Part shown: positions 1 through 10,545 of the stretch, piece after piece
How the letters are laid out: each line of letters starts with the position of its first letter
How positions within the stretch are numbered: position 1 is the stretch's first letter
Assembly (NCBI RefSeq): GCF_024166365.1
Contig: NC_064844.1
Coordinates: 496,001 to 560,000 of the forward strand
Direction: 5' to 3'
From: Elephas maximus indicus
Taxonomy: Eukaryota; Chordata; Mammalia; Proboscidea; Elephantidae
DNA length: 64,000 nucleotides
Translations under genes and position numbers: made by a program
Notes under the pieces: generated by a model
What the model was told of the DNA's origin: nothing
Database searches by the model: none
What the model saw: only the letters and a program-made list of their open reading frames with translations

Positions 1-562
1 GTTCAGTCTTGGAGGAGGACAGCAGATGAGGAAGGCAACAATGGCCTTCTCAGCAGCAGAACCGTCCATGTGTGCAGAGACATGGCAGCATGAGAGACTT
101 GGTGCGTGTGGGGCACTTTGCTTAACTACACGACGTCCGTAATGGTGCTGGAGGGTAGGAGGGTGGCGGTGGGCTGGAAAGGTAGGCAGAGGCCAGTCTT
201 GAAAGGCTTTATGAACTAGACTCTACTTTGTAGCAATAAAGAATCACTGAAAAATTTCAGATGGGGAAGTCACGTGATCAGATGTTTGTTTTAGGAAGGT
301 GACTCTAGGAAATGTGTGGAGACCTCAGTAGAGGTCAGAAGCAAGGAGCCTGTGCTATCTCTGGTTCCTCCCCTGTAAAATGAGGGAGTCGAACTAGATA
401 ATCTATAGGCTGTCTCCTAGCTTCCATTCTAAAGAAAAGCAATAATGTCTGCAAGCCCCATCCAGCTCCTGTCTTCTGATTATACTCTGAACTTAGAAAC
501 TATCTTAATTTTTGTATTTGGTCATATTCAATTGAAAGTATAACATTCTTCTTCTTCCTTAG
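1..562 (+). other. FAM161A intron upstream of the large exon
   Basis: This is intron by position. It holds a MIR-like tail near 365-430, with a TCCCCTGTAAAATGAGGGA-type segment typical of MIR. No exon is supported. Confidence 0.7.
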
Positions 563-1684
563 GCCTGTGTCTTTAGTGCCGTCGCTTTCAGAGCCTGATT
601 TAGGACAGTCTTCTTCCTTGTATGCATCTTCCTCTGAGGATGAGTTGTCCAGCCTAGAAAAAGGTCACCCTGGGAAAAGCAGGATGGTGACCTACGCCAC
701 GGAGCTCATCAACAACATGTGGAAAAACTTTTCTGTTGAAGATTATATTCAGTCTGATGATACTGACATCCCATCAGTTGAAAAAATAAGGAAGAAACCA
801 AAAGAATGGATACCAAAGATTACAGTACCTGAGCCTTTTCAGATGATGATTAGAGAGCAGAAGAAGAAAGACGAGAACATGAAATCTAAGTCAGATATTG
901 AAACGGTACGCCAACTGTTGAAAAAGCAAGAAGAAGATGCAGAGTGTCGGAAGAAATTCCGAGCCAACCCTGTTCCTGCCTATGTCTTTCTTCCCCTTTA
1001 TCACGATATAGTCAAGCAAAGTGAAGAACGGAGGAGAGCTGCGAAAGAGAGGAGCAAGGAAGCTCTTTTGGCCTCACAAAAGCCATTTAAGTTCATTGCA
1101 AGGGAGGAACAGAAGCAAGCAGCCCGGGAAAAGCTAAGAGACTTTTTTAAGCCTAAAAAGAAAACCAATCGGTTTAAAGCCAGGTCTGTACCTCGATCTA
1201 CTTACGGTCCTGCCAGTGACAGAGCAAAAGAAGAAGCGTTCCTCAGGAGCATTCGGACGCAGCTGAGGGCCCGGGAGCTTCCACAGACCTCGTCCCTGCA
1301 GCCGTCCGGGCCAGCTCACAGAAGCCTGGCTACAGGGAAACCCAAGTGTCCTGAAAAGGTCAAGTGTAAGCACAAGGTCAGATGCCACACTCCTGGTGTT
1401 GAAAACCTTCCTGAGAAAGGTCAGAAACACCTCGTAGAAGACAAGTGTTCAAAACTCTTAACAGCCTGTGAACCATTGGATCTTCATGCATCCTCATCCT
1501 CTAGAAGAGAGAAAGTTTTGGCAGATATTAAAGCAGACGAAGAAAATTTAAAAGAAACGCGTTGGCCTTATCTGTCTCCAAGGCACAAGTCACCAGTAAG
1601 AAGTGCAAGTTCAAAGCCTTTGCCTTGTAACTGCAACCCTCCAAGGCCCACCGTGTCTTCCAGAGAAAGAGAACAAGCCATCAG
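563..1684 (+). CDS. FAM161A: FAM161A large coding exon (human exon 3 equivalent)
   Basis: This 1122-bp exon is preceded by a pyrimidine tract ending TTCCTTAG and followed by the donor CAG/GTAAAA. Its first base completes a codon begun in the previous exon, so reading starts CCT-GTG (Pro-Val). It ends with AG, leaving an Arg codon split across the junction. It carries most of the conserved FAM161 region, rich in Lys, Arg and Glu. There is no in-exon initiation codon at the expected N-terminus, which confirms that the gene starts upstream of the window. Confidence 0.96.
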
Positions 1685-4600
1685 GTAAAATAATTAGGAG
1701 TCAGTGCTAATGGGTCATGGTTGCGAAATAGTGTATATAGTTCTATTGATTTTATGTGGTGAGTCTGAAATTATTAACCAGTGATTACCTGGGAAGATAT
1801 CATGCTATATAATTTAAAACGTTTTGCCAGGGGGTGTTCTTCCAGGCAATGAATGTATTCTCCATGTTTTGAATCTTTGGGGGTAGAGAAGGTTATAGTC
1901 AGCCTGTTGCGGTCCAGTTTCACAAACCAGGTCATTCTCAAAAGGTTTCCATTCTTTCCGCCTTGAATTATGCCTGTTGAATCTTTGCTAAACAACATTC
2001 TCACTGGCTTAAAGTGAATTAAGCCTTAGTTTGTTGCCCTCAGGCGATCACTTGAGGAAAAGAAAGTGTTGGAAGAAGAAAGAAATCGGATCCTAAATAA
2101 GCAGAAGCAAAGATTGAAAGAATTGCAGAAACTGCTGACAACCCGGGCTAAGGCTTATGACTCACATGAAAGTTTAGCTCAAATGTCTAAATCCAGAGTA
2201 AAATCTCTCAGGTATCATGAACCCTGAACCTCCGGATCATTGGTTTTCAAACTTTTTCTTTTTTTAGTCAGTGGGTAGCAACGTAAACAGATTAAGAATG
2301 GTATTAGTATTTTATTGATTCAAATTACAGGATTGAGGGAAACCTCGATTTAGAGATAAAGCTTTTTTTTTTTTTTTAACAGCTTGCCATGTTATCTCAG
2401 AATGCTCTTCAAGCAGATACATCAGAGAGCTTTGCTCCACAGTGTGTGTGAAGTCTGGTGGCACAAATTAACACACTGGTGTCCCCAGTGTGTTCATGTC
2501 AGTGTGGCTGTTTTGCATTTTGTTACAGTTTTAATATAAAGAAACAGAAATATTTCACACAACCTCTAAAACCCCGTCACAGAACACCAGAATGCTGCAG
2601 GGCAAAGTCTGAAAACCAGCACTCCAGAGGGACATTTTTATGTACAACATAAAAATGTTCATGTTTCAGTAGAAAAAAGCCCTTAAATCTGAGTTAAATA
2701 TATTACCTTTTAATAGTCTGATTTATGTGTGTGTGCATATATATTATATAAATAACAAATATGTATACATATATACATGTTTGTTTTTAATCAGAGTCCT
2801 GATTCCTTTGTAATGAAGCATTAATCAATTTATAAAGGGAGCTTAATTTGATGAGACTGAGTAAAAAATTTAGACATAAAGGAGGTAAACTGGTTTTTCA
2901 TAATAGAGACTTGTGCATAATTGAGCAGAATGATAACTTTACGGTGTAATTGTGTTCTCCAGTCCATGAAATCTTATCTTGCTAGAGTTAGTATCTCTTA
3001 CACAGAGAAAATAGCGTAGTTTAATTCATTATAGGATCATGTCTGAAGAATAAACACACTTAGGCTGGTGAGTGTATTTTGGTTCCTGTTTCTCTGCATG
3101 TCATATCACCATGCTCTTTGCTTCTCCTCAGACCTATGTCCATTTAGTTAACTTTGCCGCCAACTTATAGGAGATCCTATTTGGGGCGTGGGGGGTATGA
3201 GAGCAGGTCTTGTTGTCAGAAGAGATTGCTTAGAATATATCTAATTTGACCCAAATTTTCTTAGTTTTATACACTGACAGCTGATGAGTGAGATAAGGAA
3301 GCATTCATCCATCCCTTCATGCCTTGAAGATTTCAGAAACCACAAAGAACCCAGGCTGGTCCCAGAGTAAACCGTGTGTTCCCAAAACCTAGCATTTTTA
3401 TTCTCCGTTTCATGAAAATTTACCAACCTGGAAAAGGAATTGTGGCCAGCTGTGAACTATGCTCATAAATTCATTTCTGATTTGTTATCCAGGCTAAGTG
3501 TTGTATGTGTACATTCTTATTTCTTAGATGACCTTTTAAAATTTCATCCCTTTTATTTAATTTTAGAAGGAGTGAAAAGGAAAGGATGAGAGAATACCGA
3601 CAAGAACTAGAAGAAAGAGAAGAAAAATTAAAAAAGAGGCCTCTGCTATTTGAAAGAGTTGCTCAGGTTGTGTTTGTAGGAATTTAAGAGCTATTGTCAG
3701 CTTTTTTTCTTAACATCTTCAGCTCCTAATTTTACAGTCCGTTCTTCTGGTGTTACATAATTTACTTGGACATGTCATTGTTTCATTGTTTCTGTGACAA
3801 CTTCATCAGATCAGCCAAGTAAGTAATTTTGCCTAAACTCTGAGCACGGAACCCTGTTGATGGGGTGTGTAAGTGTGATGAAGAGCACGCTGCTGTTCTA
3901 ATTGTTCTCAAAATAACCGTCTCTCAACCGGTTTTTAACGGCTGGGCTTTTCTTAGTACCAACTTGGCCAGGTGTTAAGGTGAGGCTTCCTGATGCCATT
4001 TGGAGGTCTTCGAAGAATTAAAAAATGAGACAAAGTGGCAAATTGAATCAGATTTATTTCTGCCAGTGTTTTTTTTAAGTGAATCTGTAGTTTTCTTTCT
4101 TCTCTGCATTTACGAGAAGGACTTTCTTCTTTGGGAAAAGCAAACTGGTCTTGCAGACCGTGGGCCCTGATTTTTTACACTTAGTTTCATAATCTTTCTC
4201 TTTAGGGAGGTTTGTCAGTTTCAGGTCGTCTTCTCCTTTGTCGGCGTGAGAGCGGGGTTCGTGTGGGTGACATGGTTAACAACAGACAGAGTCACTGGAG
4301 GTTACAGGTGCTGTGTTATGAATTTCAAGCTGTTGCAGCTGGACCTCTGCCGGCGCTTGTGAGGGACAGATGCATCTAGCCCACGACTGGCTGGGTCTGC
4401 AGTCCCCTGAGAATGCTGAGATGTAGCTCAATCTGCACATTACAGCTTCTCATAGTTATGCAGGCCCTTTACGTATTGATTTGGATTCAATTTTATGTAC
4501 TAATGCATTTCATATTAGGGGTTGGATTTTTTTTTTAACATCTCAGTTTCAGCTTTTGGGGAAAAAAGTCATTATAAGCTATTTTATGTTGTACAGCATA

Positions 4601-7600
4601 AAGTGATTTACTTTTGGCCCAAAGCAGTTACCTCCAGCTCGGAACTCTGGGTGTTTACGTCCGCTTGTCTGATAGACCTGCCTACCAGGTGTCCCACAGG
4701 TACCTCACATTCCTCTTGCCCCTGATTTCCTGTTTTGGTTGGGGCACAGTGTCGAAGACCGGGAGCTTCTTTTCCTCTCCGTTCAGTTGGTCACCAAGTT
4801 TCCATCCTCAGTGATTTTTAGATCTACTCATCAGCATCCCTGATGTCTGCTGTCAGGTGAAACCTCCGTTATTTCCTATCCAAGTTATTACAGTAGTTTG
4901 TCTGGTCACCCGGCCTTGCTCTTTGCAAAGCTGCCCGTTATATCTTCGCCTTGCAGTTCCCATTCCCTTGCCCATTTTTAACCCTAGGTGGCTATTTATT
5001 AGGAATCCCTCATTGGTGAAAATAGTTAAGTGCTCGGCTACTAACCAAAAGGTTGGCAGTTTGAATGCACTCAGAGACACCCCAGAAGAAAACCTGGCGA
5101 TCTGCTTCCAAAAAGATTACAGCTATTGAAACCCCTATGGAACACAGCTCTGTCTATTCTGACACGTGTGGGGTCACCATGAGTTGAAATTGACTCTGTG
5201 GCAACTGTTTTTGTTTTGTTTTTTGAGCTAGTTAATAACCCCTGACAACAGTGGCAATCATCCATTCTCACTGATCCCATTCGTTCTCATTTTCAATGAA
5301 TGGTATCGAGGGGTCTTGTCACTGACTTCTCCATGATACAGATGGAGTAACTGATGTTCAGGAAAGGTAAGCAACCACTAAGGTTTACAGTTAGAAAATG
5401 GTGGAACTGTGATTAGAATCCAAGTCGGTTGCTTCCAAAGCCCGTGCAATTTAACTCTGAGCCGCCCTGCTTCCACCGTAAGATAATTCCCAGGTCTCAG
5501 CGTGGTATGGAGATTCTCGTTAGCCTCTTAATCTCTCCCACCGCACTCTTTCTGATCCCCCAGCTACGCACACGCACGCCCTTACCCGCACCCTCTACTT
5601 TCAGGTCACACCAGAGTGCTAATTTTAAACTTAAAGTTCGCATTCATTCTGTTTTCTGAACCCTCGACACTGTTAGGGCCTCTTCCTGTCTCCACTTAAC
5701 TCCTGCTCTTTCTTTTTTTTGCCTTGATTTTCTTTGATTGTATTATGGTGAAATACTTATAACGTAACACTGACCATTTTAACCATTGTCAGGTGTACAG
5801 TGCAGTAGCACTTGGTACAGTCACAGCGTTGTACAACCATCTCCACTGTCTAGCTCCCGAATTTTTTTTTTTTGAAGTGGCTGATGGATTCAAACTGCTG
5901 ACCTTTTGGTTAGCAGCTGAGCTCCTTTTATTTATTTTTTTAATTGTACTTTAGATGAATGCTTGCAGAACAGACTAGTTTCTCATTAAACAGCTTAACT
6001 CCTGCTCTCCGCTCGCCTCTCAGTGTGAATCATGTCCTGTGTCGTCTCCTGCTGAGTGCTGTTCCTTCCTCCTGTCCTTCTGTCCCCGTGCACGCCTGTC
6101 TTGCTTCTCCCGTTGTAGGGCAGTTCTCTGTCTAACGGTTTCTCTTCCCTTCTAGCTAAGTAATTTTAAAGGTGGCTGTCAAACTTTTGTGCTCCTATCA
6201 CCTAAGATGCACCTGGTACAGAGTAGATATTAGTAGACGTTGCTGAACCCAGACCGAGTGGCTGTGATCAAATTAGCCAGATAATGGCTTCACGTTTTCT
6301 TTGTGGGATTAGCCCAGGCTGAGAGCACCGCCCTCTCGTGTTAGTGATGAATCAGCACTGGGGGGAGAAGAGGGTGGGGGTCATGCTGTAGTAAATTCCT
6401 GCCGTTCCCAGGCACCAGAGAACATGTGGCAAAATAAATGGTGTGTGTGGAATTAAATTCATAAAGAAATTTTAAATGTTGAAATGTAGGTTAGTTTCAT
6501 ATCTGATATTTCTTTTCCTACTTTTTGGCCACACACATGGAATTTCCTTTGCCCAAAACACTCCGCTCTCCCCGTGTGCTCCCCAGCCACAGGGGCGGGT
6601 CACAACAGAAGCTCACTAATCAGTTATTAGGCAAAGGAAAAAACTGCTGTAAACTAAACTTCTGGTTAAAAAGATAAATACTTTTTCTCTACAAACTAGG
6701 ACACTGATCGCAGACAGACTTTCCTATTGTTATTTCAGTTTCTAGAAGAAACAATAAAGCTTTTTTTTTTTTTAGAGTCTTTGTTACAGAATAAAATAAC
6801 CATACAGTGATTTTAATTGTTCCTTTTATCTCCTAGTCCTTACAGTCGTTTTGGGTGGTGGAATGCAGGGGAAATGTCTGTTCCCGGCAGGAACAGTTGC
6901 GCATTGTTCACCGCCATGTAAAATATTAGTTCTGTACCCAGAGTGGCTCTGCAGTGAATCACCATTGCTTTGGTTTTGTTAACATAAACCACTACGTTTT
7001 CCTGGCAGCCTGTTTTGCCGTGACTGTTGCTGCTAATTACCAGCTGTTATTTAATAATAAATTCACTCGCATCTTTAGGCGTTAGCCATTTGTAATTTAA
7101 TTTTTGTCTCACTGCTGTAGAGTTTTCCACTAACAGAATACGCCTGTGATCCATTACAGAACAAACCATGTTGTCTAGTTTCTTGGAAATAACAGGCTTT
7201 ATTACCTGTTACAGTGGCTGCAACACTAGGCTTAAACATAGTAACGATTGTGAGGATGGCACAGGACCAGGCAGTATTTCGTTCTGTCATACAAATGGTT
7301 ACGATGAGTCAGAGCCAAGTCGGCCTCTAACGACAATAGAGAACGTTACTCCAGTGGATGTTAAATTGAATTTTAAACGAAATTCAGATGAAGGCTTTCT
7401 AACATTGATTTTGATTGATGTCATTTTAATCTTCACTCCTTTATGTTTAGTTTGCTTTAATGCATTCAGAGTTAGCTTTGGGGTACCTTTATTCTGCTCT
7501 ACAGCCTGTGGGGCACAGCCCTCACCTTCTCATTTCTCAGCCTTTCAGGCTCCTAAAGTTCCTCTGCCAGTGTTCACAGGCTCTGAATGCATTTTTACTT

Positions 7601-10097
7601 ACTTGTCTAAAAATTGTTCTTCACAGGCAGTATGTTAACAGCAGTTTGAATGCCTATTTTTCAGTTTTAAGTATCAGGAAATTACTGGGTGATCGTTTTG
7701 TCCATTGTAATCAGCCTTGGCTGTTTTGGTTTCTCCCGAGCAACGCGAGACTCTGTGGTCCCTCCTTAAAATACCAGAGTCCCTGGGTGAGGCAGACACC
7801 TGACAAAGCTTTGCCGAAGCCCCTTCAGGCTACCTTCACACTCCAGGATGACCACCACTACCATAGAGAAAGCATGGTGGAATGGAAAAGGCCCAGGAGG
7901 GAGTTGAGAGACTTGGTTCTGCCACTGACCGGCCTTGTGACCTTGGGCAAACCACTTAACCTCGGGGGCCTTGGTTTCCTCATTTGTTAAATATGAGGGT
8001 TATACTGGATTCTAACACCCTTTCCAGAACAGGATGCCAGGCCATTCCTAGTCGCCTTGCTTTAGTTTGAAGTCCAGAGGACAATTCTTGGCCCTACACT
8101 AGTTCAGATCTACTCTTAGGAGCTGAAAGTGGACTCACGCTGAGCCACTAGTGTGGACCTCAGGCAGCTTGTGGCTCCGTGAAGCCTGTGGTCTCAGGAA
8201 CTATGGTGCCTTCTCACTCCTTCCAAGTGTAGGAGGGTCATGGCTCCTCCCCACAGTCCCAAAGCCAGGAAGTGACATTCCAGAGGTTTGAACCCAGTGC
8301 TTCTTCCTGTATCCTTTGCTTCCTCTACAGAGTGAAGATAACGATACTGATGATTTTACCATCTTTGATAGATTGGAGATACAGCTTATACAGCTTATAG
8401 AGAGTAAAAAATACAGTAGGTGCATAAAAGAACTTGTGACAGCTGCTATCACGTGAACCTATTATTTTTCAGATGTCTTTATACAGTCCTAAAAATGTAT
8501 AAAACATAGGTACAGTTTAAAGAATAATTACAGATCAAATGCCCGTGTGGCCAGCACCCAGGTTCACAAATAGCCCATTGCCAGCACTCCAGAGGAAACC
8601 CTGGTGGCGTAGTGGTTAAGTGCTATACCTGCTAACCAAAAGGTCAGCCAGTTCAGATCCACCACGCACTCCTTGGAAACTGTATGGGGCTGTTCTGCTC
8701 GGTCCTGTAGGGTTGCTATGAGTCGGAATCGACTCAACGGCAATGGGTTAATAGGTTAGCACCCCAGAAAGCCCCTGTGCCTGCCCTGGACATCAGCCCT
8801 CTACCTCTGCCCTAGAGGCTACCACTCCTCTAACTTTTGAGATAATCATCTTGTTTTTCTTGGCAGTTTTACTGCCTGTGTATATATCTCAAACAAGATA
8901 GTTTTGTTTTGCCTGTTTTTGAATTTTGTGTAAATGAACCACACTGTGTATACACTTTGTGCTTTGGTTCTTTTGTTCTGTATCACATTTGTGAGATCCA
9001 TAGTTCATTCATTTTCATTGCTTTACTTTCCTCTGTTGTGTGACTACACCGCAGTTTGTTTATCTGTCCTGCGGTTGGTGGATGTTCGGGTTGTTTCCAG
9101 TGTGGGGCTGTTACAGGCAGTACTGTCGTGAACATTCGCGTTCTTGCCCCTGGGGTACATATTCAGGAGTTTCTCGGGGTACATACCAGAATTGCTGGTC
9201 ATAGGGTATCCGTATTTTTAACAACTGTGATTATTGATCTTCATTTTCACTGGAGCTTTAAACCCATAAATCTTTTATGGAAATTTAAGAGTCTTTTGCT
9301 CTCCTCTAAAAAGGTTTGTCTTTCCTGTAGAAAAACGCAGGAATAGCAGCAGAAAAGCATTACTCTGACACCCTAAAAGCACTAGGAATATGTGATGAGT
9401 TTGTTTCAAAGAAAGCCCAAAGTGGAGAAACATTTGAGTACTTCAGCTATCCAGAGACGAGCAGTTCCACTGAAGAGCAAGAAAGGTAACATATCTAAGG
9501 TGTCTGAATGGTCTACCTTTGAAAAATGCTTACCTGCAAGAAACCATGCAGTTCTGTTCTGTTTTAGGAAGGTCTTTTACCTGATGGAATAGTGGGGGCT
9601 GTTGTAACACGGAGCGATATTTTAACATGTTTGACACATTCAAAATATTACACAGTGATGAAGTGTTTTGTTTTATAAAGCAAAACAACTTAGATTTCTG
9701 ACTCACATAGAGAATGAAAATAACATGCTTTCAAAATGATATTTAAAGAGTCAATCATTCAAGTTTTGAAATAAAATAGTTCTCGGAGGAATATTTCATT
9801 TCCTAGCTGTCTCATTTATAGAGATTTTTGTTTTTTAAATAACAAATTGGAATTCATACACTTAGGAAGACTGACTGCATGATGACACACATTGCAGAGG
9901 GTTGTTTACCTTTAAACCAAATCACTTTTCCTTTGAAAGATTGATAAATTTCTTCCTCTAGCCTTAATGAAGAAAAAATAGAAGAAAGAGAGGATGGGGA
10001 AGAAAATTGTATTATTGATACCAACAGCCAGGATTCTTGCAAGGAAAAAGATGAAATCAGTGAAGAAAGTGGAGAAGAGAGTTCTGTTGAAGAATAA
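563..10097 (+). CDS. FAM161A: FAM161A, 3' part of gene (five coding exons, 5' end outside window)
   Basis: FAM161A is a microtubule-binding centrosomal and ciliary protein. It sits on the inner wall of centrioles and in the photoreceptor connecting cilium, and human loss of function causes retinitis pigmentosa 28. Exons 563-1684, 2044-2211, 3567-3666, 9331-9485 and 9962-10097 join with GT/AG borders into 559 residues plus stop. No stop or frameshift is seen. Recognition rests on blocks close to human FAM161A as I know it: SEPDLGQSSSLY, TVPEPFQMMIREQKKK, KPFKFIAREEQK, ETRWPYLSPR, CNCNPP, REELEEREEKLKK-like coiled coil ending LLFERVAQ, KALGICDEFVSKK, and an acidic tail with DTNSQDS. The human long isoform is 716 residues, so about 155 N-terminal residues are missing and belong to exons before position 1. 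The middle is lysine/glutamate-rich and predicted helical or coiled coil, as expected for the FAM161 family domain. The stop comes slightly earlier than in human. Identification is near certain; expression is not visible. Confidence 0.96.
1685..2043 (+). other. FAM161A short intron (359 bp)
   Basis: This intron lies between the large exon and the optional 168-bp exon. No repeat or conserved element was recognised. Confidence 0.85.
2044..2211 (+). CDS. FAM161A: FAM161A optional 168-bp exon (human exon 4 equivalent)
   Basis: Acceptor CCCTCAG and donor CAG/GTATCA flank an open 168-bp exon (56 codons). It encodes RSLEEKKVLEEERNRILNKQ and continues as a highly charged helix. Its length equals the difference between the human 660- and 716-residue isoforms. 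It begins and ends in the same codon phase, so it can be skipped without a frameshift. It extends the coiled coil. Whether it is skipped in this species cannot be read from the DNA. Confidence 0.92.
2212..3566 (+). other. FAM161A intron (1355 bp)
   Basis: AT-rich unique-looking intron with short TA/TG-rich tracts near 2725-2780 and a T homopolymer near 2362-2380. No repeat family was recognised with confidence. Confidence 0.8.
3567..3666 (+). CDS. FAM161A: FAM161A exon, coiled-coil segment
   Basis: Acceptor TTTAATTTTAG is followed by 100 bp encoding RSEKERMREYRQELEEREEK and then LKKRPLLFERVAQ, nearly identical to human. The donor is CAG/GTTGTG, which is weak at +3 to +6. Retention of the intron would add VVFVGI and then a stop. 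Exon identity is secure from the protein match and from the in-frame junction with the next exon. Confidence 0.94.
5001..5222 (+). mobile_element. AfroSINE
   Basis: The tRNA-like head (TTAAGTGCTCGGCTACTAAC, then GCAGTTTGAA as B box) is followed by the body with GATCTGCTTCC and the tail segment CACCATGAGTTGAAATTGAC. This is the standard order of the SINE that recurs more than 20 times in this window. Confidence 0.88.
5325..5470 (-). mobile_element. MIR SINE
   Basis: A degenerate MIR core is visible around the segment with ACAGATGGAGTAACTGA and the downstream AGAATCCAAGTCGGTTG. Divergence is high, as expected for this ancient mammalian family. Confidence 0.6.
5715..5990 (-). mobile_element. 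L1 3'-region fragment with AfroSINE piece
   Basis: GTACAGTGCAGTAGCAC and GTTGTACAACCATCTCCAC resemble the antisense 3' region of mammalian L1. A short antisense AfroSINE head (5874-5925, GACCTTTTGGTTAGCAGC) lies inside it. Confidence 0.55.
7205..7338 (+). mobile_element. RTE LINE 3' end fragment
   Basis: ACAGTGGCTGCAACACTAGG, GTGAGGATGGCACAGGACCA and a GAGTCAGAGCCAAGTCGG tail match the last about 130 bp of the RTE copies elsewhere in the window. Confidence 0.7.
7865..8035 (+). mobile_element. MIR SINE
   Basis: A clear MIR match: TTCTGCCACTGACCGGCCTT, TGACCTTGGGCAAACCACTT and TTTCCTCATTTGTTAAATA appear in the consensus order. Confidence 0.9.
8470..9235 (-). mobile_element. Ancient L1 3' region, interrupted by an AfroSINE
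   Basis: Segments such as TAAATGAACCACACTGTGTA and CGGGTTGTTTCCAGTG, with a later GAATTGCTGGTCATAGGGTA, are characteristic of antisense L1M 3' regions. An AfroSINE (8592-8750) is inserted. Confidence 0.7.
8592..8750 (+). mobile_element. AfroSINE inserted in L1
   Basis: Complete order of AfroSINE landmarks: GTGGCGTAGTGGTTAAGTGC, CTAACCAAAAGGTCAGC, TCCTTGGAAACTGTATGGGG and GAGTCGGAATCGACTCAACG. The SINE lacks the central CTGGTCTGCTTC block, which suggests an internally shortened subfamily. Confidence 0.92.
9331..9485 (+). CDS. FAM161A: FAM161A exon, KNAGIAAEKHY segment
   Basis: Acceptor CTTTCCTGTAG and donor AAG/GTAACA delimit 155 bp. The encoded sequence includes KNAGIAAEKHYSDTLKALGI, then CDEFVSKKAQSG and an acidic stretch. 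The preceding intron is 5.66 kb and contains MIR, L1, RTE and AfroSINE insertions. The exon ends with AG and joins in frame to the last exon. Confidence 0.95.
9486..9961 (+). other. FAM161A last intron (476 bp)
   Basis: AT-rich intron between the two final coding exons. No repeat was recognised. Confidence 0.85.
9962..10097 (+). CDS. FAM161A: FAM161A terminal coding exon
   Basis: Acceptor TTCTTCCTCTAG is followed by SLNEEKIEEREDGEENCIID and TNSQDSCKEKDE, then a Glu/Ser-rich end VEE and TAA at 10095-10097. The acidic C-terminal tail matches human FAM161A, apart from the loss of the last residues. The 3'UTR continues directly. Confidence 0.95.
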
Positions 10098-10545
10098 AAC
10101 TTTATCAGCAAGGCCTGCCCCCCTAGGCCCTGGCTGTGGTTGCAGATCCGGTCGTCTACCAGCAGCTGCACTGTGGTGCTCAGGCTTCTGTGGAAACACT
10201 GGGATGTGTGCAGGGCTGTTGGGCGAAGTCGCCTGTAGCTGAAAAGGCTTACTCCACCTGACTGGTCATTTGGTCAGTTAGAGTAAGGCATGCCCATTCA
10301 TTTTTTCTAATCATTACATGTGGTCTGTTTGCAACTTTGAGCTTTCTTGTGTTTTTAAAAAGTGTTTGAGAATCACAGCTGTCACAAACAGATTAGTTTT
10401 AAAAATATATGAAAGTGTTTCATTATTTTGGGTAAAATAAAACTGCTTAGTATTGAGAGCAGAGAGTAATGGTGTTTGGTGATTTGCTTGAAAAGATTTT
10501 TCCAGAAAACACGAATCAATAAATACTTTTTAAACTATACTGTTT
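10098..10545 (+). terminator. FAM161A: FAM161A 3'UTR and polyadenylation signals
   Basis: AATAAA hexamers at 10436-10441 and 10518-10523 follow the FAM161A stop codon. The second is followed by a T-rich stretch near 10550. The transcript probably ends between about 10455 and 10545. The exact cleavage site cannot be fixed from sequence alone. Confidence 0.75.

Larger units (their letters stand above)
3667..9330 (+). other. FAM161A long intron (5.66 kb)
   Basis: The intron contains AfroSINE copies (5001-5222, fragment 5874-5925, 8592-8750), MIRs (5325-5470, 7865-8035), an L1 3' fragment around 5715-5990, an RTE 3' end (7205-7338) and an old L1 3' region (8470-9235). The remainder (3667-5000, 5990-7200) is unique-looking and shows no exon. 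Confidence 0.8.

Noticed and set aside
1134-1430. A 98-codon minus-strand frame
   Set aside because: It is a shadow of the FAM161A large exon, which is the real coding strand.
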